Source of the DNA: an uncultured Akkermansia sp.
GTDB lineage: Bacteria; Verrucomicrobiota; Verrucomicrobiia; Verrucomicrobiales; Akkermansiaceae
Direction: 5' to 3'
DNA: 52,905 nt
NCBI GenBank assembly: GCA_947588735.1
Contig: CANQAD010000007.1
Location: 1-52,905 of the forward strand
This document shows, piece by piece, positions 36,382 through 44,778 of this stretch. The notes under the pieces are model-generated. The model made no database searches and was not told where the DNA came from. It worked only from the letters and a program-made list of their open reading frames with translations. The position numbers were made by a program, and so were the translations under genes. Position 1 is the first letter of the stretch. Every line of letters starts with the position of its first letter.

Positions 36382-37149
36382 ATGAAAAGAATGCGGAGAA
36401 TAATGACGTGCCTTGCCTTGGCGGGGGGGCTTTTGACCTCTCTGCTTGGGAGTGTAGCTCAAGCGAATGTGGTGACTTCCGCCGGTCGAGGTGCGGTCGA
36501 GGTGGTAGAGCAGGGCATCAAGACTCTTACAAAATTGATGCTTCGTGAGGGAGTCGAAGAAACGACAGAGCAAGCAGCTCGTCGGGCAGTGCGAGCCGCC
36601 GCCAAGCAAAGCCCGGAGTTTGCCCGACTGGCACGCGAAGTAGGTGAAGAGGCTTTGGTGAAGGTTCTTAATTCTCCTGCTGCCCGTAAGTTGGTGGAAA
36701 AGTATGGTGACGATGCGACAGAGATACTCCTTAAACACGGCAAAATGGGAGGAGAGCTCCTCGAGTATGCCCCCAGCGCTGCCAAATCGATTAAAAATCT
36801 CTCTCCGGAGTGGCTCCGGCGTTTCTCTAATTGGAAGGACGTCGGCAAGTTGACGCAGGAAACAGCTACGCAGGTTATTCAATGGGCGGAGAAACACCCC
36901 GTCGTTGCCGGAATTGTCGGCGCCTATATCCTCAGTCCACGCTTCCGTGCCGTTGTCGGTGGCGCACTCGACGTGGCAGATTCCACACTCAATCTCGCCG
37001 CCGGACATCCGATGACGACGATCATCATCATTCTTGTCGTCGCTTTCCTCCTCTGGTATTTCAAACCAGAGATCAAGGCAAGGCTTGCCTGGATTTTGCT
37101 CTGGCCGTTTAGATGGTTGAGAAGGAAGAAAGCGCAGGACAAGAAATGA
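36382..37149 (+). CDS. Hypothetical secreted/membrane protein
   Basis: A 255-residue protein of unknown family. The ATG at 36382 gives a clean signal peptide (MKRMRRIMTCLALAGG, cleavage near AQAN); an in-frame start at 36349 inside the previous gene is less likely. The mature part is helical, with amphipathic Glu/Ala/Arg-rich segments. A hydrophobic stretch at about 170-185 precedes a strong membrane helix at about 213-233, and the tail is very basic (RWLRRKKAQDKK). The C-terminus would face the cytoplasm, where it could meet the GTPase encoded 24 bp downstream. Confidence 0.7.
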   Translation: MKRMRRIMTCLALAGGLLTSLLGSVAQANVVTSAGRGAVEVVEQGIKTLTKLMLREGVEETTEQAARRAVRAAAKQSPEFARLAREVGEEALVKVLNSPAARKLVEKYGDDATEILLKHGKMGGELLEYAPSAAKSIKNLSPEWLRRFSNWKDVGKLTQETATQVIQWAEKHPVVAGIVGAYILSPRFRAVVGGALDVADSTLNLAAGHPMTTIIIILVVAFLLWYFKPEIKARLAWILLWPFRWLRRKKAQDKK

Positions 37150-37173
37150 GTTTTTCCTAACTGAAATACAACT

Positions 37174-39339
37174 ATGAAAAAATTAACAGACCAAGCACAG
37201 GACGATAAACTTCGTGACATCGGAGGCGTCTTAGATAAGTTCAACCTCTCGGATCAAGACAGGAGAAAATTCACAGAATTTCGGCAGCTGGTAGATAAAG
37301 CCAGCAAGGAGATTCGTCGGGGAATCAAGCAATTTGATTCAACGATCGCCGTGGTGATCGTTGTGGGGATGTTGAAGGCGGGCAAGTCAACATTGATCAA
37401 TCTATTTGCCAGGAACACCAACGCTTCGCCTGTGGGCTTCGGCGTAGATACAACGTTGCGACCGGCTTTAATCAAAATGCGCGAGAAGTCGGAGGCAGGC
37501 GGAGAGCAAAAAGGGGCAATATATGTTTATACCTCAAGACCGGTATCGTTGATGCAGACGGCAAAAAGTCAGACAGCCCAGAAGGGTGATAAGGTATCGG
37601 AAGAGAACCAACATAATGACGATAAAGCTTCGGAAGAAAAGTTGTTAAGTGACAATGAGGATGAGCAATTTAGTGAGGTCCTTCAAGGCGTAATGGATGA
37701 GTTACGGGGAATAACTCCTGATACAGGGCGGGCTGCATGTGTTAAGGTAACATTGGAACTTAATCAAGAAAATTTAAGGCATGCGTTGTGTGAAAAAAGC
37801 TCAAATGTCATTCCTGAAGAACCTGTTCTTGTCGTCATCGAGCTACCGTATAATGAAGATGCGGAATTGTTAAAAGATGGGAATTATCTGCTCGATATGC
37901 CAGGATTGGATTCGGCAAACTCAGAAATATCAAAAAAACTTGGCACTCGGTATAGAAAGTTGGTTGATCAGTGCGACATGGTGCTTTGCCTTCAGAGTTC
38001 GGTAGCTCCCTTAAATCAACCGGCGCTGGATTGTTTTCAGAAAGTGTTGGAGACACGTAGCACCGCTACTGCATGGGTTATCCAAAACAATGTGGCATGC
38101 AAGCCTTGGTTGAAGGAAGAAAAAATCAATGATGAAAAGAATATACAGCGACAGCGAGCCGTAGAAGTCATAAGTCAACTTTCCGATAAACTTTCAGTCA
38201 GCGCTGCCAATTTGGGACAGGCGTACGCTGCGTTGCTTGAGCGCGAGAGTTTTTTAAGGAAAGGAGAGAACTTGCCGGATGGAACATTAATTGAGCCAGG
38301 GAAGCAAGGGAAGTTGTTTGAAAAGTCTGAATTCGCTCTCTTCGAGACAAACATGATTGGCAGATTGAGAGAATCAGGTAGAATCACCAGATTCCAGCAT
38401 TGCAAAGAAGAGCTCAGCCGTAAAGTCGAGGAGGCTATCAGGAACTTAAAAACATATCGAGATGAGCAGCAAGGCGATTGCCGCCAGCGGAAAGAGCATT
38501 GTGATGGCTGGAAGGGCATATTGGGTTGGATTGATGAAGAAATTGAAAAGGAACGAAGATGTGCTGATGCGCAATGTGTGCAGCTTAAGGAGAGGCGTAT
38601 CATGGAGGCACTGAAAGCCGATTTGCCTTCCCTTGCCTTACATATGAGTGAAGAAGAAGATGTAAAGGAAATGCCAGGAAGCAAAATTGACAGTCATTTG
38701 GAGGAGGTTGTAACTATTTGCAGACGAAATGCTGAGAAACTTCTTCAAAATATAACGATAGAACTTTCTGAAGTCGTTGAAAATGACGAGAAGAAAGAAA
38801 ATACAAAGGAGGCGCTGAAGAGGGAGCGGGACGAGATATTGGGAGGGGTAAAAAAACGAATAGAGCAAATGGACTCTAAAGAGGAATTGAAAGGAGTGAT
38901 GAAAGAAGGAGAGAAGTATGAGTTGAAGGAAAAGATTCATATTGAATCGGCTCTTGTTGTGAAGGAGCGTTTTGCCGTTCCAAAGGGGAAGATCATACAT
39001 CCTGTCGGAGCTTCTACCAAATTTGAGAACCGTGTCTGGGGCATTTTATGGGAGAAAAAGCATAAAAACCCTGGGCGTATCATTGAAAAGGAGGTAGAGG
39101 ATATTGTGCAAAGTTATTGTAATCAGATCATTGACGTGTTTCGTGCAGGAAAGGATGATTGGCTTGACGCTATACTAAAACGCAGCGTTGGGGAGTCATT
39201 ACGACTCTTGAAAAGCACGGTGGAAGGAAAGGTAGCAGAAAATGAACAGGAGTACCGGGAATTGCAGGAGCATCTCGCTTCTGTTGATGATCTGCTTAAA
39301 GGGCTTCATACAATACAATCTCATGTGAACACACTATGA
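37174..39339 (+). CDS. Dynamin-like large GTPase
   Basis: A 721-residue GTPase of the dynamin superfamily type. The P-loop is GMLKAGKST (65-73), the switch I threonine is in GVDTTLRP, the G3 motif is DMPG (241-244), and the QNNVACK segment probably stands for G4. Two long charged helical regions follow (about 400-480 and 500-620), as in bacterial dynamin-like proteins. There is an acidic, low-complexity insertion at about 130-170. Such proteins remodel or tether membranes. No membrane helix is seen, so membrane contact would come from its neighbours. The C-terminus overlaps the DUF697-like gene by ATGA, a sign of coupled synthesis. Confidence 0.85.
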   Translation: MKKLTDQAQDDKLRDIGGVLDKFNLSDQDRRKFTEFRQLVDKASKEIRRGIKQFDSTIAVVIVVGMLKAGKSTLINLFARNTNASPVGFGVDTTLRPALIKMREKSEAGGEQKGAIYVYTSRPVSLMQTAKSQTAQKGDKVSEENQHNDDKASEEKLLSDNEDEQFSEVLQGVMDELRGITPDTGRAACVKVTLELNQENLRHALCEKSSNVIPEEPVLVVIELPYNEDAELLKDGNYLLDMPGLDSANSEISKKLGTRYRKLVDQCDMVLCLQSSVAPLNQPALDCFQKVLETRSTATAWVIQNNVACKPWLKEEKINDEKNIQRQRAVEVISQLSDKLSVSAANLGQAYAALLERESFLRKGENLPDGTLIEPGKQGKLFEKSEFALFETNMIGRLRESGRITRFQHCKEELSRKVEEAIRNLKTYRDEQQGDCRQRKEHCDGWKGILGWIDEEIEKERRCADAQCVQLKERRIMEALKADLPSLALHMSEEEDVKEMPGSKIDSHLEEVVTICRRNAEKLLQNITIELSEVVENDEKKENTKEALKRERDEILGGVKKRIEQMDSKEELKGVMKEGEKYELKEKIHIESALVVKERFAVPKGKIIHPVGASTKFENRVWGILWEKKHKNPGRIIEKEVEDIVQSYCNQIIDVFRAGKDDWLDAILKRSVGESLRLLKSTVEGKVAENEQEYRELQEHLASVDDLLKGLHTIQSHVNTL

Positions 39340-40292
39340 AAACGACTCGTTCATTGATTGCCATTTGGGCGTGGCCAATGTTGGTTGCGCTGATTTTCGT
39401 CATTACCTATTTTGGGGCTGATATCATTGAAAAGGGCGTGGCCTTGAATGAACTGACCCTTTGGGGAAAATATCTCGGTGTCGGCGATATTCTCTGGGGC
39501 ATTATTTTGTGGGCAATATGGATATTGTTGATCAAACCCATCATTGACTTTTACATGCTTATGAAGGGAACCAACACCTTCAAAAGCAGGGTAAAAGCAG
39601 TCATTCATGATTCAAAGAGGTATCCGGCAAAAAGTCCTCAACGGCAGATCGGTTATGACCTTGAGACGTATTATTCAACTGGCAAAATCAGCAAACAGCA
39701 GGAACTGCTTGAGCAGTATGAAGCAATGGGTTCTCTCCCTGCGGAGGCGCAGAAGATTGTGAACAATTACAGCAATCGTGCGGCGCTGGCTGTTTTGATA
39801 AGTCGCAGTCCTGCATTGGATGGTCTCATCCTGTTGGGTGTGCAGGTACGAATGATAGCTCAGTTGGCTAAGTTGTATGGGTACACGCCTTCCCCGATAT
39901 TCATCATGCTATGTTCCGTATGGGTATTTGTGTCCTCTACTTTGCAGGCGATTTTTGGTGACGATATAGCGGATGCGGGTGCGGATTTGATTATGGATAT
40001 GGGGATTGGTGTTCTCGGAGATGCTGCTGCCACTTTTGTTGCCCGTATTTCCCGCTATGGTACAGAATGGGTGCTGGCTCAAGTGAATGTACGTGTCACA
40101 GCCGCCATTTTCATCCGCGCTTTGAAGAGGACGGGCAAAGGCATGTCTGTTAAGGAAATCATGAAGCTGAGAAAAGGAGCCCTCCTTGAGGTAGGAAAAA
40201 CGGCTCCTCAGGCAATCATCGGCTTGTTTAGCAAAACATCAAAACAGGTAGAGGTAAACAACGCAGAGGAATCTGTCTTGGCACAGGATTAA
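39336..40292 (+). CDS. DUF697/YcjF-like membrane protein
   Basis: A 318-residue protein with two N-terminal membrane helices (about 10-32 and 50-70), a linker domain, and a C-terminal region resembling DUF697 (AALAVLISRSPALDGLILLG, then RMIAQLAKLYGY). In enterobacteria a DUF697 protein (YcjF) is encoded beside a GTPase-like partner (YcjX). Here too the gene is directly coupled to a GTPase by an ATGA overlap, so it is probably its membrane partner. Function otherwise unknown. Confidence 0.75.
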   Translation: MKTTRSLIAIWAWPMLVALIFVITYFGADIIEKGVALNELTLWGKYLGVGDILWGIILWAIWILLIKPIIDFYMLMKGTNTFKSRVKAVIHDSKRYPAKSPQRQIGYDLETYYSTGKISKQQELLEQYEAMGSLPAEAQKIVNNYSNRAALAVLISRSPALDGLILLGVQVRMIAQLAKLYGYTPSPIFIMLCSVWVFVSSTLQAIFGDDIADAGADLIMDMGIGVLGDAAATFVARISRYGTEWVLAQVNVRVTAAIFIRALKRTGKGMSVKEIMKLRKGALLEVGKTAPQAIIGLFSKTSKQVEVNNAEESVLAQD

Positions 40293-40316
40293 ATCAAAAT
40301 CAGAAAAACAAGGGAA

Positions 40317-40445
40317 ATGTATATTCTAGCTTCACTTCGTGATTTTGTGGAATCGATGCATTCTTTATGGCCGGATGTGCCGACGTGGCTGATCGCTGTG
40401 TGTGTGGTCGGGTTGGCGTATCTTTCACTGAAATTATTTAGGTAA
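40317..40445 (+). CDS. Small membrane protein (42 aa)
   Basis: A short reading frame with ATG 40317 close behind AGGGAA (40311-40316). It encodes an amphipathic start and one membrane helix (WLIAVCVVGLAYLSL, about residues 24-38). It begins 24 bp after the DUF697-like gene on the same strand and ends 5 bp before the next small gene, so it looks like an operon member. Family unknown; small size keeps confidence moderate. Confidence 0.5.
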   Translation: MYILASLRDFVESMHSLWPDVPTWLIAVCVVGLAYLSLKLFR

Positions 40446-40450
40446 CGAGC

Positions 40451-40642
40451 ATGGAGACGAATGCGCAGCGAGAGAGACCTAGGGGGTGGTGGCAGGGGCG
40501 TGTGGAGCGGGTGAAGAATTATTTTTGCCCACGGTATGTCGTGGATCCGATGCCGATGCCGCCGTGGGAGTTGCTGTTGCTCTTGCCGTTGCCTGCATGT
40601 GGACTGGCGGGTGTGGTGTGGCTCATTATGACAGTCTGGTGA
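40451..40642 (+). CDS. Small membrane protein (63 aa)
   Basis: A 63-residue product with a basic, Trp-containing N-terminal half (RGWWQGRVERVKNYF), a Met/Pro-rich turn and one C-terminal membrane helix (LLLLLPLPACGLAGVVWL). It lies 5 bp after the 42-residue gene. A longer frame on the same strand in another phase (40486-40914) overlaps it but runs through the TM2 gene and reads poorly. No known family. Confidence 0.5.
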   Translation: METNAQRERPRGWWQGRVERVKNYFCPRYVVDPMPMPPWELLLLLPLPACGLAGVVWLIMTVW

Positions 40643-40708
40643 AGAGCGTGATAGGAAAGAGCAAGTTTCACGGCAGCAGGAAGAGAGCTCCTAAACTAAA
40701 ATCATCTT

Positions 40709-40945
40709 ATGAATATGGAAGAAAACATATCGCCAAGGTCACGGACGGTGACGTTGATATTAGCCTGTTTGTTCTTTTGCTCGTGCTGCGGTGGGTTGCA
40801 CCGTATTTACACGGGGAAAATCATTTCAGGTGTTTTGCAGATTCTGACGGGTGGAGGTTTTCTTATCTGGCAAATCATCGACATCATCCGCATCCTGCTC
40901 GGCTCCTTCGATGACGCCCAGAGACGGGATATCACGGAATGGTGA
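40709..40945 (+). CDS. TM2-domain membrane protein
   Basis: A 78-residue protein matching the TM2 domain: first helix (LILACLFFCSCCG), then the signature GGLHRIYTGKIISGVLQILTGG, the second helix and the Asp-containing end IWQIIDIIRI. TM2 proteins are small two-helix membrane proteins of unclear bacterial function. ATG 40709 or 40715 may be used. Position suggests it is the last gene of the dynamin-like operon, though 66 bp separate it from the previous gene. Confidence 0.8.
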   Translation: MNMEENISPRSRTVTLILACLFFCSCCGGLHRIYTGKIISGVLQILTGGGFLIWQIIDIIRILLGSFDDAQRRDITEW

Positions 40946-41092
40946 AGCCGTGAGCTTATTTAAGATGTGAAATTCGCGTGCCGTCGTGCGGGCTACGCGA
41001 AGCGGAGGCATGACCGAATGCGCGGGAAATTTTTCGAAATTGAGCGAAGAGGTGAGCCGGAAGGAGCTCGGTTTTCCTGCTCATAAAAGAGA

Positions 41093-41194
41093 GTTTTCCT
41101 TCATCAGACTGCATAAATAATCTCAGAGTTCCTTTATCAAATTGCATATTTAGAGCATAAGTTCCTTCACTAAATTGCACTTTGTGCGCATAAA
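41093..41194. repeat. Three 33-bp degenerate tandem repeats
   Basis: A unit containing CCTTYAYYARAYTGCA repeats with its CCTT starting at 41098, 41131 and 41164, an exact 33-bp period. On the minus strand a frame at 40956-41276 (106 aa) would read these as 11-residue repeats (VQFSEGTYAL, NMQFDKGTLRL, FMQSDEGKLSF). Whether that frame is used is doubtful. The rest of 40946-41399 shows no gene. Confidence 0.6.
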
Positions 41195-41399
41195 TGTATT
41201 GACAATAAATGATTAACGCAAAAGAATATCCGAGTTCTCTAATTTCTGCTTCGTCTTTATCCGCTCTTGCAGTCATTGAATGCCTCGTTTCGGTGTTCGC
41301 AGAACGACGGTGAATGATGTCGGCTCCGTTGTTTTTGTGCTGTACACGGAGGTAGGATGCAAAGTATACTCGGACGTGACATAGAAAGGAGCATAACGA

Positions 41400-41915
41400 A
41401 TGAAAAGCAAGAAAGGCATGGTGTGGTTTTTAGGGATGTTAATGAATCTGTGTCTGGAATCAGCTGGGGCGCAGGAGGCGGTGAAGGTGTGTCCATCGTG
41501 CGGCGGTACAGGGCGCATGGTGAGCGGCGTCTGCGTGCAGTGTAAGGGGCAAAAGGTGGTGCGGGAGAACGGCGACCTCGTCAACGGGATGCCCTCCCGC
41601 GAGAGGAGTGGTTTGGCTCGGGATGCGCAGAACGGCGCTGTCTTCGTCTGCCAATCTTGCGGAGGAACCGGGCGCATGCGTGCGGGCGGCAGGTGCGCCC
41701 AGTGCAGGGGCGAAGGGTTAGTGCGCGCCGACGGAAGCACGTTGAACGGCGCGCACAGCGGGTCGCGAGATGGCTTGGCTCCTGACAAGCCGCACGTGCG
41801 TGTCGTCACCTGTCCGGATTGCTACGGCAGGGGATATCGCGGCACAGAGTCCAACGTCCCCTGCCTGCGTTGCAAAGGTTGCGGCCTCGTTCGTGAGAAC
41901 GGCTTGGGTTTTTGA
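41400..41915 (+). CDS. Secreted protein with DnaJ-type CxxCxGxG zinc-finger repeats
   Basis: A 171-residue protein with a signal peptide (MKSKKGMVWFLGMLMN, cleavage near AGAQ). Three pairs of Cys motifs follow: CPSCGGTG/CVQCKGQK, CQSCGGTG/CAQCRGEG and CPDCYGRG/CLRCKGCG, about 55-60 residues apart. This is the DnaJ central zinc-finger pattern without J-domain or substrate-binding domains. In an exported protein it could bind metal or unfolded clients; the function is not known. A GGAG at 41385-41390 gives a usable ribosome site. It converges on the ankyrin gene. Confidence 0.8.
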   Translation: MKSKKGMVWFLGMLMNLCLESAGAQEAVKVCPSCGGTGRMVSGVCVQCKGQKVVRENGDLVNGMPSRERSGLARDAQNGAVFVCQSCGGTGRMRAGGRCAQCRGEGLVRADGSTLNGAHSGSRDGLAPDKPHVRVVTCPDCYGRGYRGTESNVPCLRCKGCGLVRENGLGF

Positions 41916-41956
41916 CGGCGGCTTCCTTTCAGATAAAGATCTATTTTTAGGAGAAT

Positions 41957-43549
41957 TTACTCCAGCGTGGCGAGTTTGTTCTCGATGAGTTTGGCGGCGC
42001 GGGAATTGCGTTCTTGCCGGGCGATGTCGAGGGAGTTGCGGAGGATGTTGGCAGCAGCGGGGGAATTGGGAAGGGCGTTGACGAGGTGTCGGACGCAGGT
42101 ATGGGAGTTGCTGCGCACAGCTTCGTCCAGGGCAGAGACACCGCAGTCGGGGTCGATGAGACAGGGGTCAGCCCCGGCCGCGAGGAGGGTGCGCAGAAAG
42201 TACGGGTCAGCGTCCTCAGCGGCGAAATGCAAGGCGGTTTCGCCGTGATCATTGATGACATTAGGGTCGGCGCCTCGGCTGAGGAGCAGCTTGATAACCT
42301 CCGTTTCGTTCGTATTCCTGACAGCGTGCATGAGGGGGGTGCAGTTCTGATGATCCCGGGCGTTGACATCTGCCCCCCGATCGATGAGGGTCGCGAGGAA
42401 TCGCAGACGAAAGGTTCCGTTGAGAGCATAGTCCAAGGGGCTTTGCCCAAGGGGGTCGGAGGCATTGATATCGGCTCCATATAACAAGAGAGAGAGGGCG
42501 GCATGCTCATCGTTTTCGCTCAGGGCGACGATGAGCGGAGTCATGCCGCGAGCGTCCGGTTGGTTCGGGTTGGCTCCGCATTCAAGCAGGGTGGAGTAGG
42601 CCGGTTGATTGCACGTGGAAAGCGCCAGGATGAGGGGCGTTGCTCCCGTCGAACAGGTGGTATTGATGTTGGCGCCTTCTCTGATCAGTTGCAGGATGAA
42701 GGGGGAGGAGGGGCACTGCATGCAAGCATTGGCGAAGAGGGGGGTGAGATTGCGACGCGAGGAACGATTAAGATCGCTTGCCGTCCAGTAGTGACCGAAA
42801 GGACGAAGCAGGTCAATGATGGGGAAAGGATTTGCGTTGCTCGTGCAATGCCACAAAGGCACCCAGCCATCACGATCCTTGATATGGGGATTGGCTCCGG
42901 CATCGAGGAGTATTTTTACTTGTTTGACCGTGCCATCGGCAGCGGCGAAATGCAGGGGGGTGCAGCGTTCCTCATTTGCCTGATTGGGGTTGGCCCCGGC
43001 GGCGAGAAGATCGGAGAGAATGCGCGGTCGGGAGGGGCAGTAGATGGCCAGACCGAGTGGGGTATTGCCGTCAAGATCGGCAACGTTCACATCAGCCCCG
43101 GCAGAGATGAGGCGCTTGAGCGTTTTTCCTGCGTGAAAGGCAGCGGCGTACCAGAGAGCTGTTCGCCCATCGCTGTCCTTACACTCAATGTTTGCTCCAC
43201 GAGCCAGGAGTTCCTGCACTCCTGCATCAAAATCGACGGATGCAGCGACCATTAACGGCGTAACATCTTTACTTTCCGCCACGTCCTCCGGATCATCCAT
43301 CAGAACATGATCAGACGCGAATGTGTAGCAACTGCGCTCATCAGGGGACACTCCCCGATCCAGGAGACGTTGCAAGCGTGACAGATCCTTGGCTTCTGCT
43401 GCAAGGTGGATGGGTTTTGTGCATTCCTTCCCTGCCTCTGTATCTTCTTCTGGCGTACCGGCGAATTTTTCCAGAAATTTGGCAAGTGACGAGAAATCCG
43501 AATCATTCATTTGATCCTTGAAATTGAAGTCGTGTTTCCGGGGAGGCAT
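41957..43549 (-). CDS. Ankyrin-repeat protein
   Basis: A 530-residue protein composed almost entirely of ankyrin repeats, about a dozen from residue 45 to 510 (for example DGRTALWYAAAFHAGKTLKRLISAGADVNV-type units; GETALHFAAEDADPYFL near the C-terminus). There is no signal peptide or membrane helix, so it is probably cytoplasmic; the partner is unknown. Start: ATG 43549 lies 5 nt after a GAGAAT box and is preferred; ATG 43510 with an AAGGA ahead of it is the alternative. Confidence 0.85.
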   Translation of the reverse strand: MPPRKHDFNFKDQMNDSDFSSLAKFLEKFAGTPEEDTEAGKECTKPIHLAAEAKDLSRLQRLLDRGVSPDERSCYTFASDHVLMDDPEDVAESKDVTPLMVAASVDFDAGVQELLARGANIECKDSDGRTALWYAAAFHAGKTLKRLISAGADVNVADLDGNTPLGLAIYCPSRPRILSDLLAAGANPNQANEERCTPLHFAAADGTVKQVKILLDAGANPHIKDRDGWVPLWHCTSNANPFPIIDLLRPFGHYWTASDLNRSSRRNLTPLFANACMQCPSSPFILQLIREGANINTTCSTGATPLILALSTCNQPAYSTLLECGANPNQPDARGMTPLIVALSENDEHAALSLLLYGADINASDPLGQSPLDYALNGTFRLRFLATLIDRGADVNARDHQNCTPLMHAVRNTNETEVIKLLLSRGADPNVINDHGETALHFAAEDADPYFLRTLLAAGADPCLIDPDCGVSALDEAVRSNSHTCVRHLVNALPNSPAAANILRNSLDIARQERNSRAAKLIENKLATLE

Positions 43550-43554
43550 GCGTT

Positions 43555-43584
43555 ATTCTCTCATGAAATCTATCCGGATAGCAA
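43555..43584 (-). promoter_or_regulatory. Possible ankyrin-gene promoter, leaderless arrangement
   Basis: Minus strand TTGCTA (43584-43579), an 18-bp spacer and GAGAAT (43560-43555), then 5 nt to the ATG. It is weaker than the other leaderless cases. Confidence 0.4.
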
Positions 43585-43675
43585 GCGGAATTTCGAAAAG
43601 AACTCCTTTTTGCATGCGTTTTCCCGAAGACTGATCTGTCGGCGAATTGAGGATAGTACTGTCGCGCTCCTATAT

Positions 43676-44776
43676 TTACCCCAGAGGATGACTGGAGGTG
43701 ATGTGGGAGAAGAAGCCGCCAGCGAGGAGGCGAGCGGGGGCTGTGGGATCGTAGAAGGCGCAGATTTGGCCGGGGGAGAGGGCGCGAACCGGGCGGTCGA
43801 AGGTGAGCTGGACGCAATCATCGCCGATGTAGCGCAGAGAGGCGGGTTCTGCGGGGGAGCGGTAGCGGGGCTGGGCGAGCACGCGCTCGGGCAGGGGGTG
43901 GCAGCCGTTGGTGATATGGCTGACCGAGGCCCCGGAGGCGTAGAGACCCGGGGCGTCCGGGCTTTCGTAGTCGAGGATGAGGCGGTTGCGGGCGATGTCT
44001 TTGCCGACGACGACGTAGGCGACGCCCTCGCGCGGCGAGGCGATGCGGTGTCCCTTGCGTTGACCGATGGTGAAGAGGTGCAGGCCAAGGTGATGACCGA
44101 GCACGCGACCCGAGGCATCCACGATGTCGCCGGGGTTATCGGGGATGAAGTGGCGCAGGAAGTCACTCATCTTCACCTGGCCGATGAAGCAGATGCCCTG
44201 CGAGTCTTTTTTGAGAGCCACGGGCAGGTTGAACTCGCGCGCCAGCTCGCGCACGCGCGGCTTGGCAATGTCGCCGATGGGGAAAACAGCGTGCGCTATC
44301 TGCTCGGCGCGCATGAGGGCGAGGAAGTAGGATTGATCCTTGTTCGGGTCGTCCCCGCGCAGAATGTAGTGTTCGCCGCCGGGAGCGTCCTCCCGCTTGG
44401 CGTAGTGACCGGTTGCGACGCCCTCAAAACCCTGTTCCAGTGCGTAGTCCAGCAGCACGCCAAACTTGATTTCGCGGTTGCAGAGCACGTCCGGGTTCGG
44501 CGTGGCGCCGGCGCGGTAGCCCTCCAGCAGGTAGTTGACGATGCGGGCGCGGTACTGTTCGATGAGATCCACCACGCGCAGCTCAATGCCCAGCACGCGG
44601 CAGATGGCGCGTGCGTCCTCGATATCCTGCTCCCAAGGGCACTCGCCCGGGATGCCTTCCTCATTGATCCAGTTTTTCATGTAAGCGCCCACCACCTCGT
44701 GTCCCTGCTGCACGAGCAGGGCAGTGGCCACTGCGCTGTCCACTCCGCCGCTCACTGCTGAGAGAATGCGCGCCAT
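43676..44776 (-). CDS. mnmA: tRNA-specific 2-thiouridylase MnmA
   Basis: Thiolates U34 of Lys, Glu and Gln tRNAs. The 366-residue protein begins at ATG 44776 with the PP-loop SGGVDSA (9-15). Both functional cysteines are present: Cys99 in PNPDVLCNREIKF and Cys196 in DSQGICFIGQV. Family segments TGHYAK and KDQSYFL are also seen. The frame is open upstream through thiE, but the ATG two bases after the thiE stop is the only sensible start, so the pair is one transcript. Confidence 0.95.
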   Translation of the reverse strand: MARILSAVSGGVDSAVATALLVQQGHEVVGAYMKNWINEEGIPGECPWEQDIEDARAICRVLGIELRVVDLIEQYRARIVNYLLEGYRAGATPNPDVLCNREIKFGVLLDYALEQGFEGVATGHYAKREDAPGGEHYILRGDDPNKDQSYFLALMRAEQIAHAVFPIGDIAKPRVRELAREFNLPVALKKDSQGICFIGQVKMSDFLRHFIPDNPGDIVDASGRVLGHHLGLHLFTIGQRKGHRIASPREGVAYVVVGKDIARNRLILDYESPDAPGLYASGASVSHITNGCHPLPERVLAQPRYRSPAEPASLRYIGDDCVQLTFDRPVRALSPGQICAFYDPTAPARLLAGGFFSHITSSHPLG

Positions 44777-44778
44777 GC

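Noticed and set aside
40486..40914. 142-codon frame overlapping two small membrane genes
   Set aside because: It runs in another phase through the TM2 gene, which has a recognisable domain, and its own translation has no family-like pattern.
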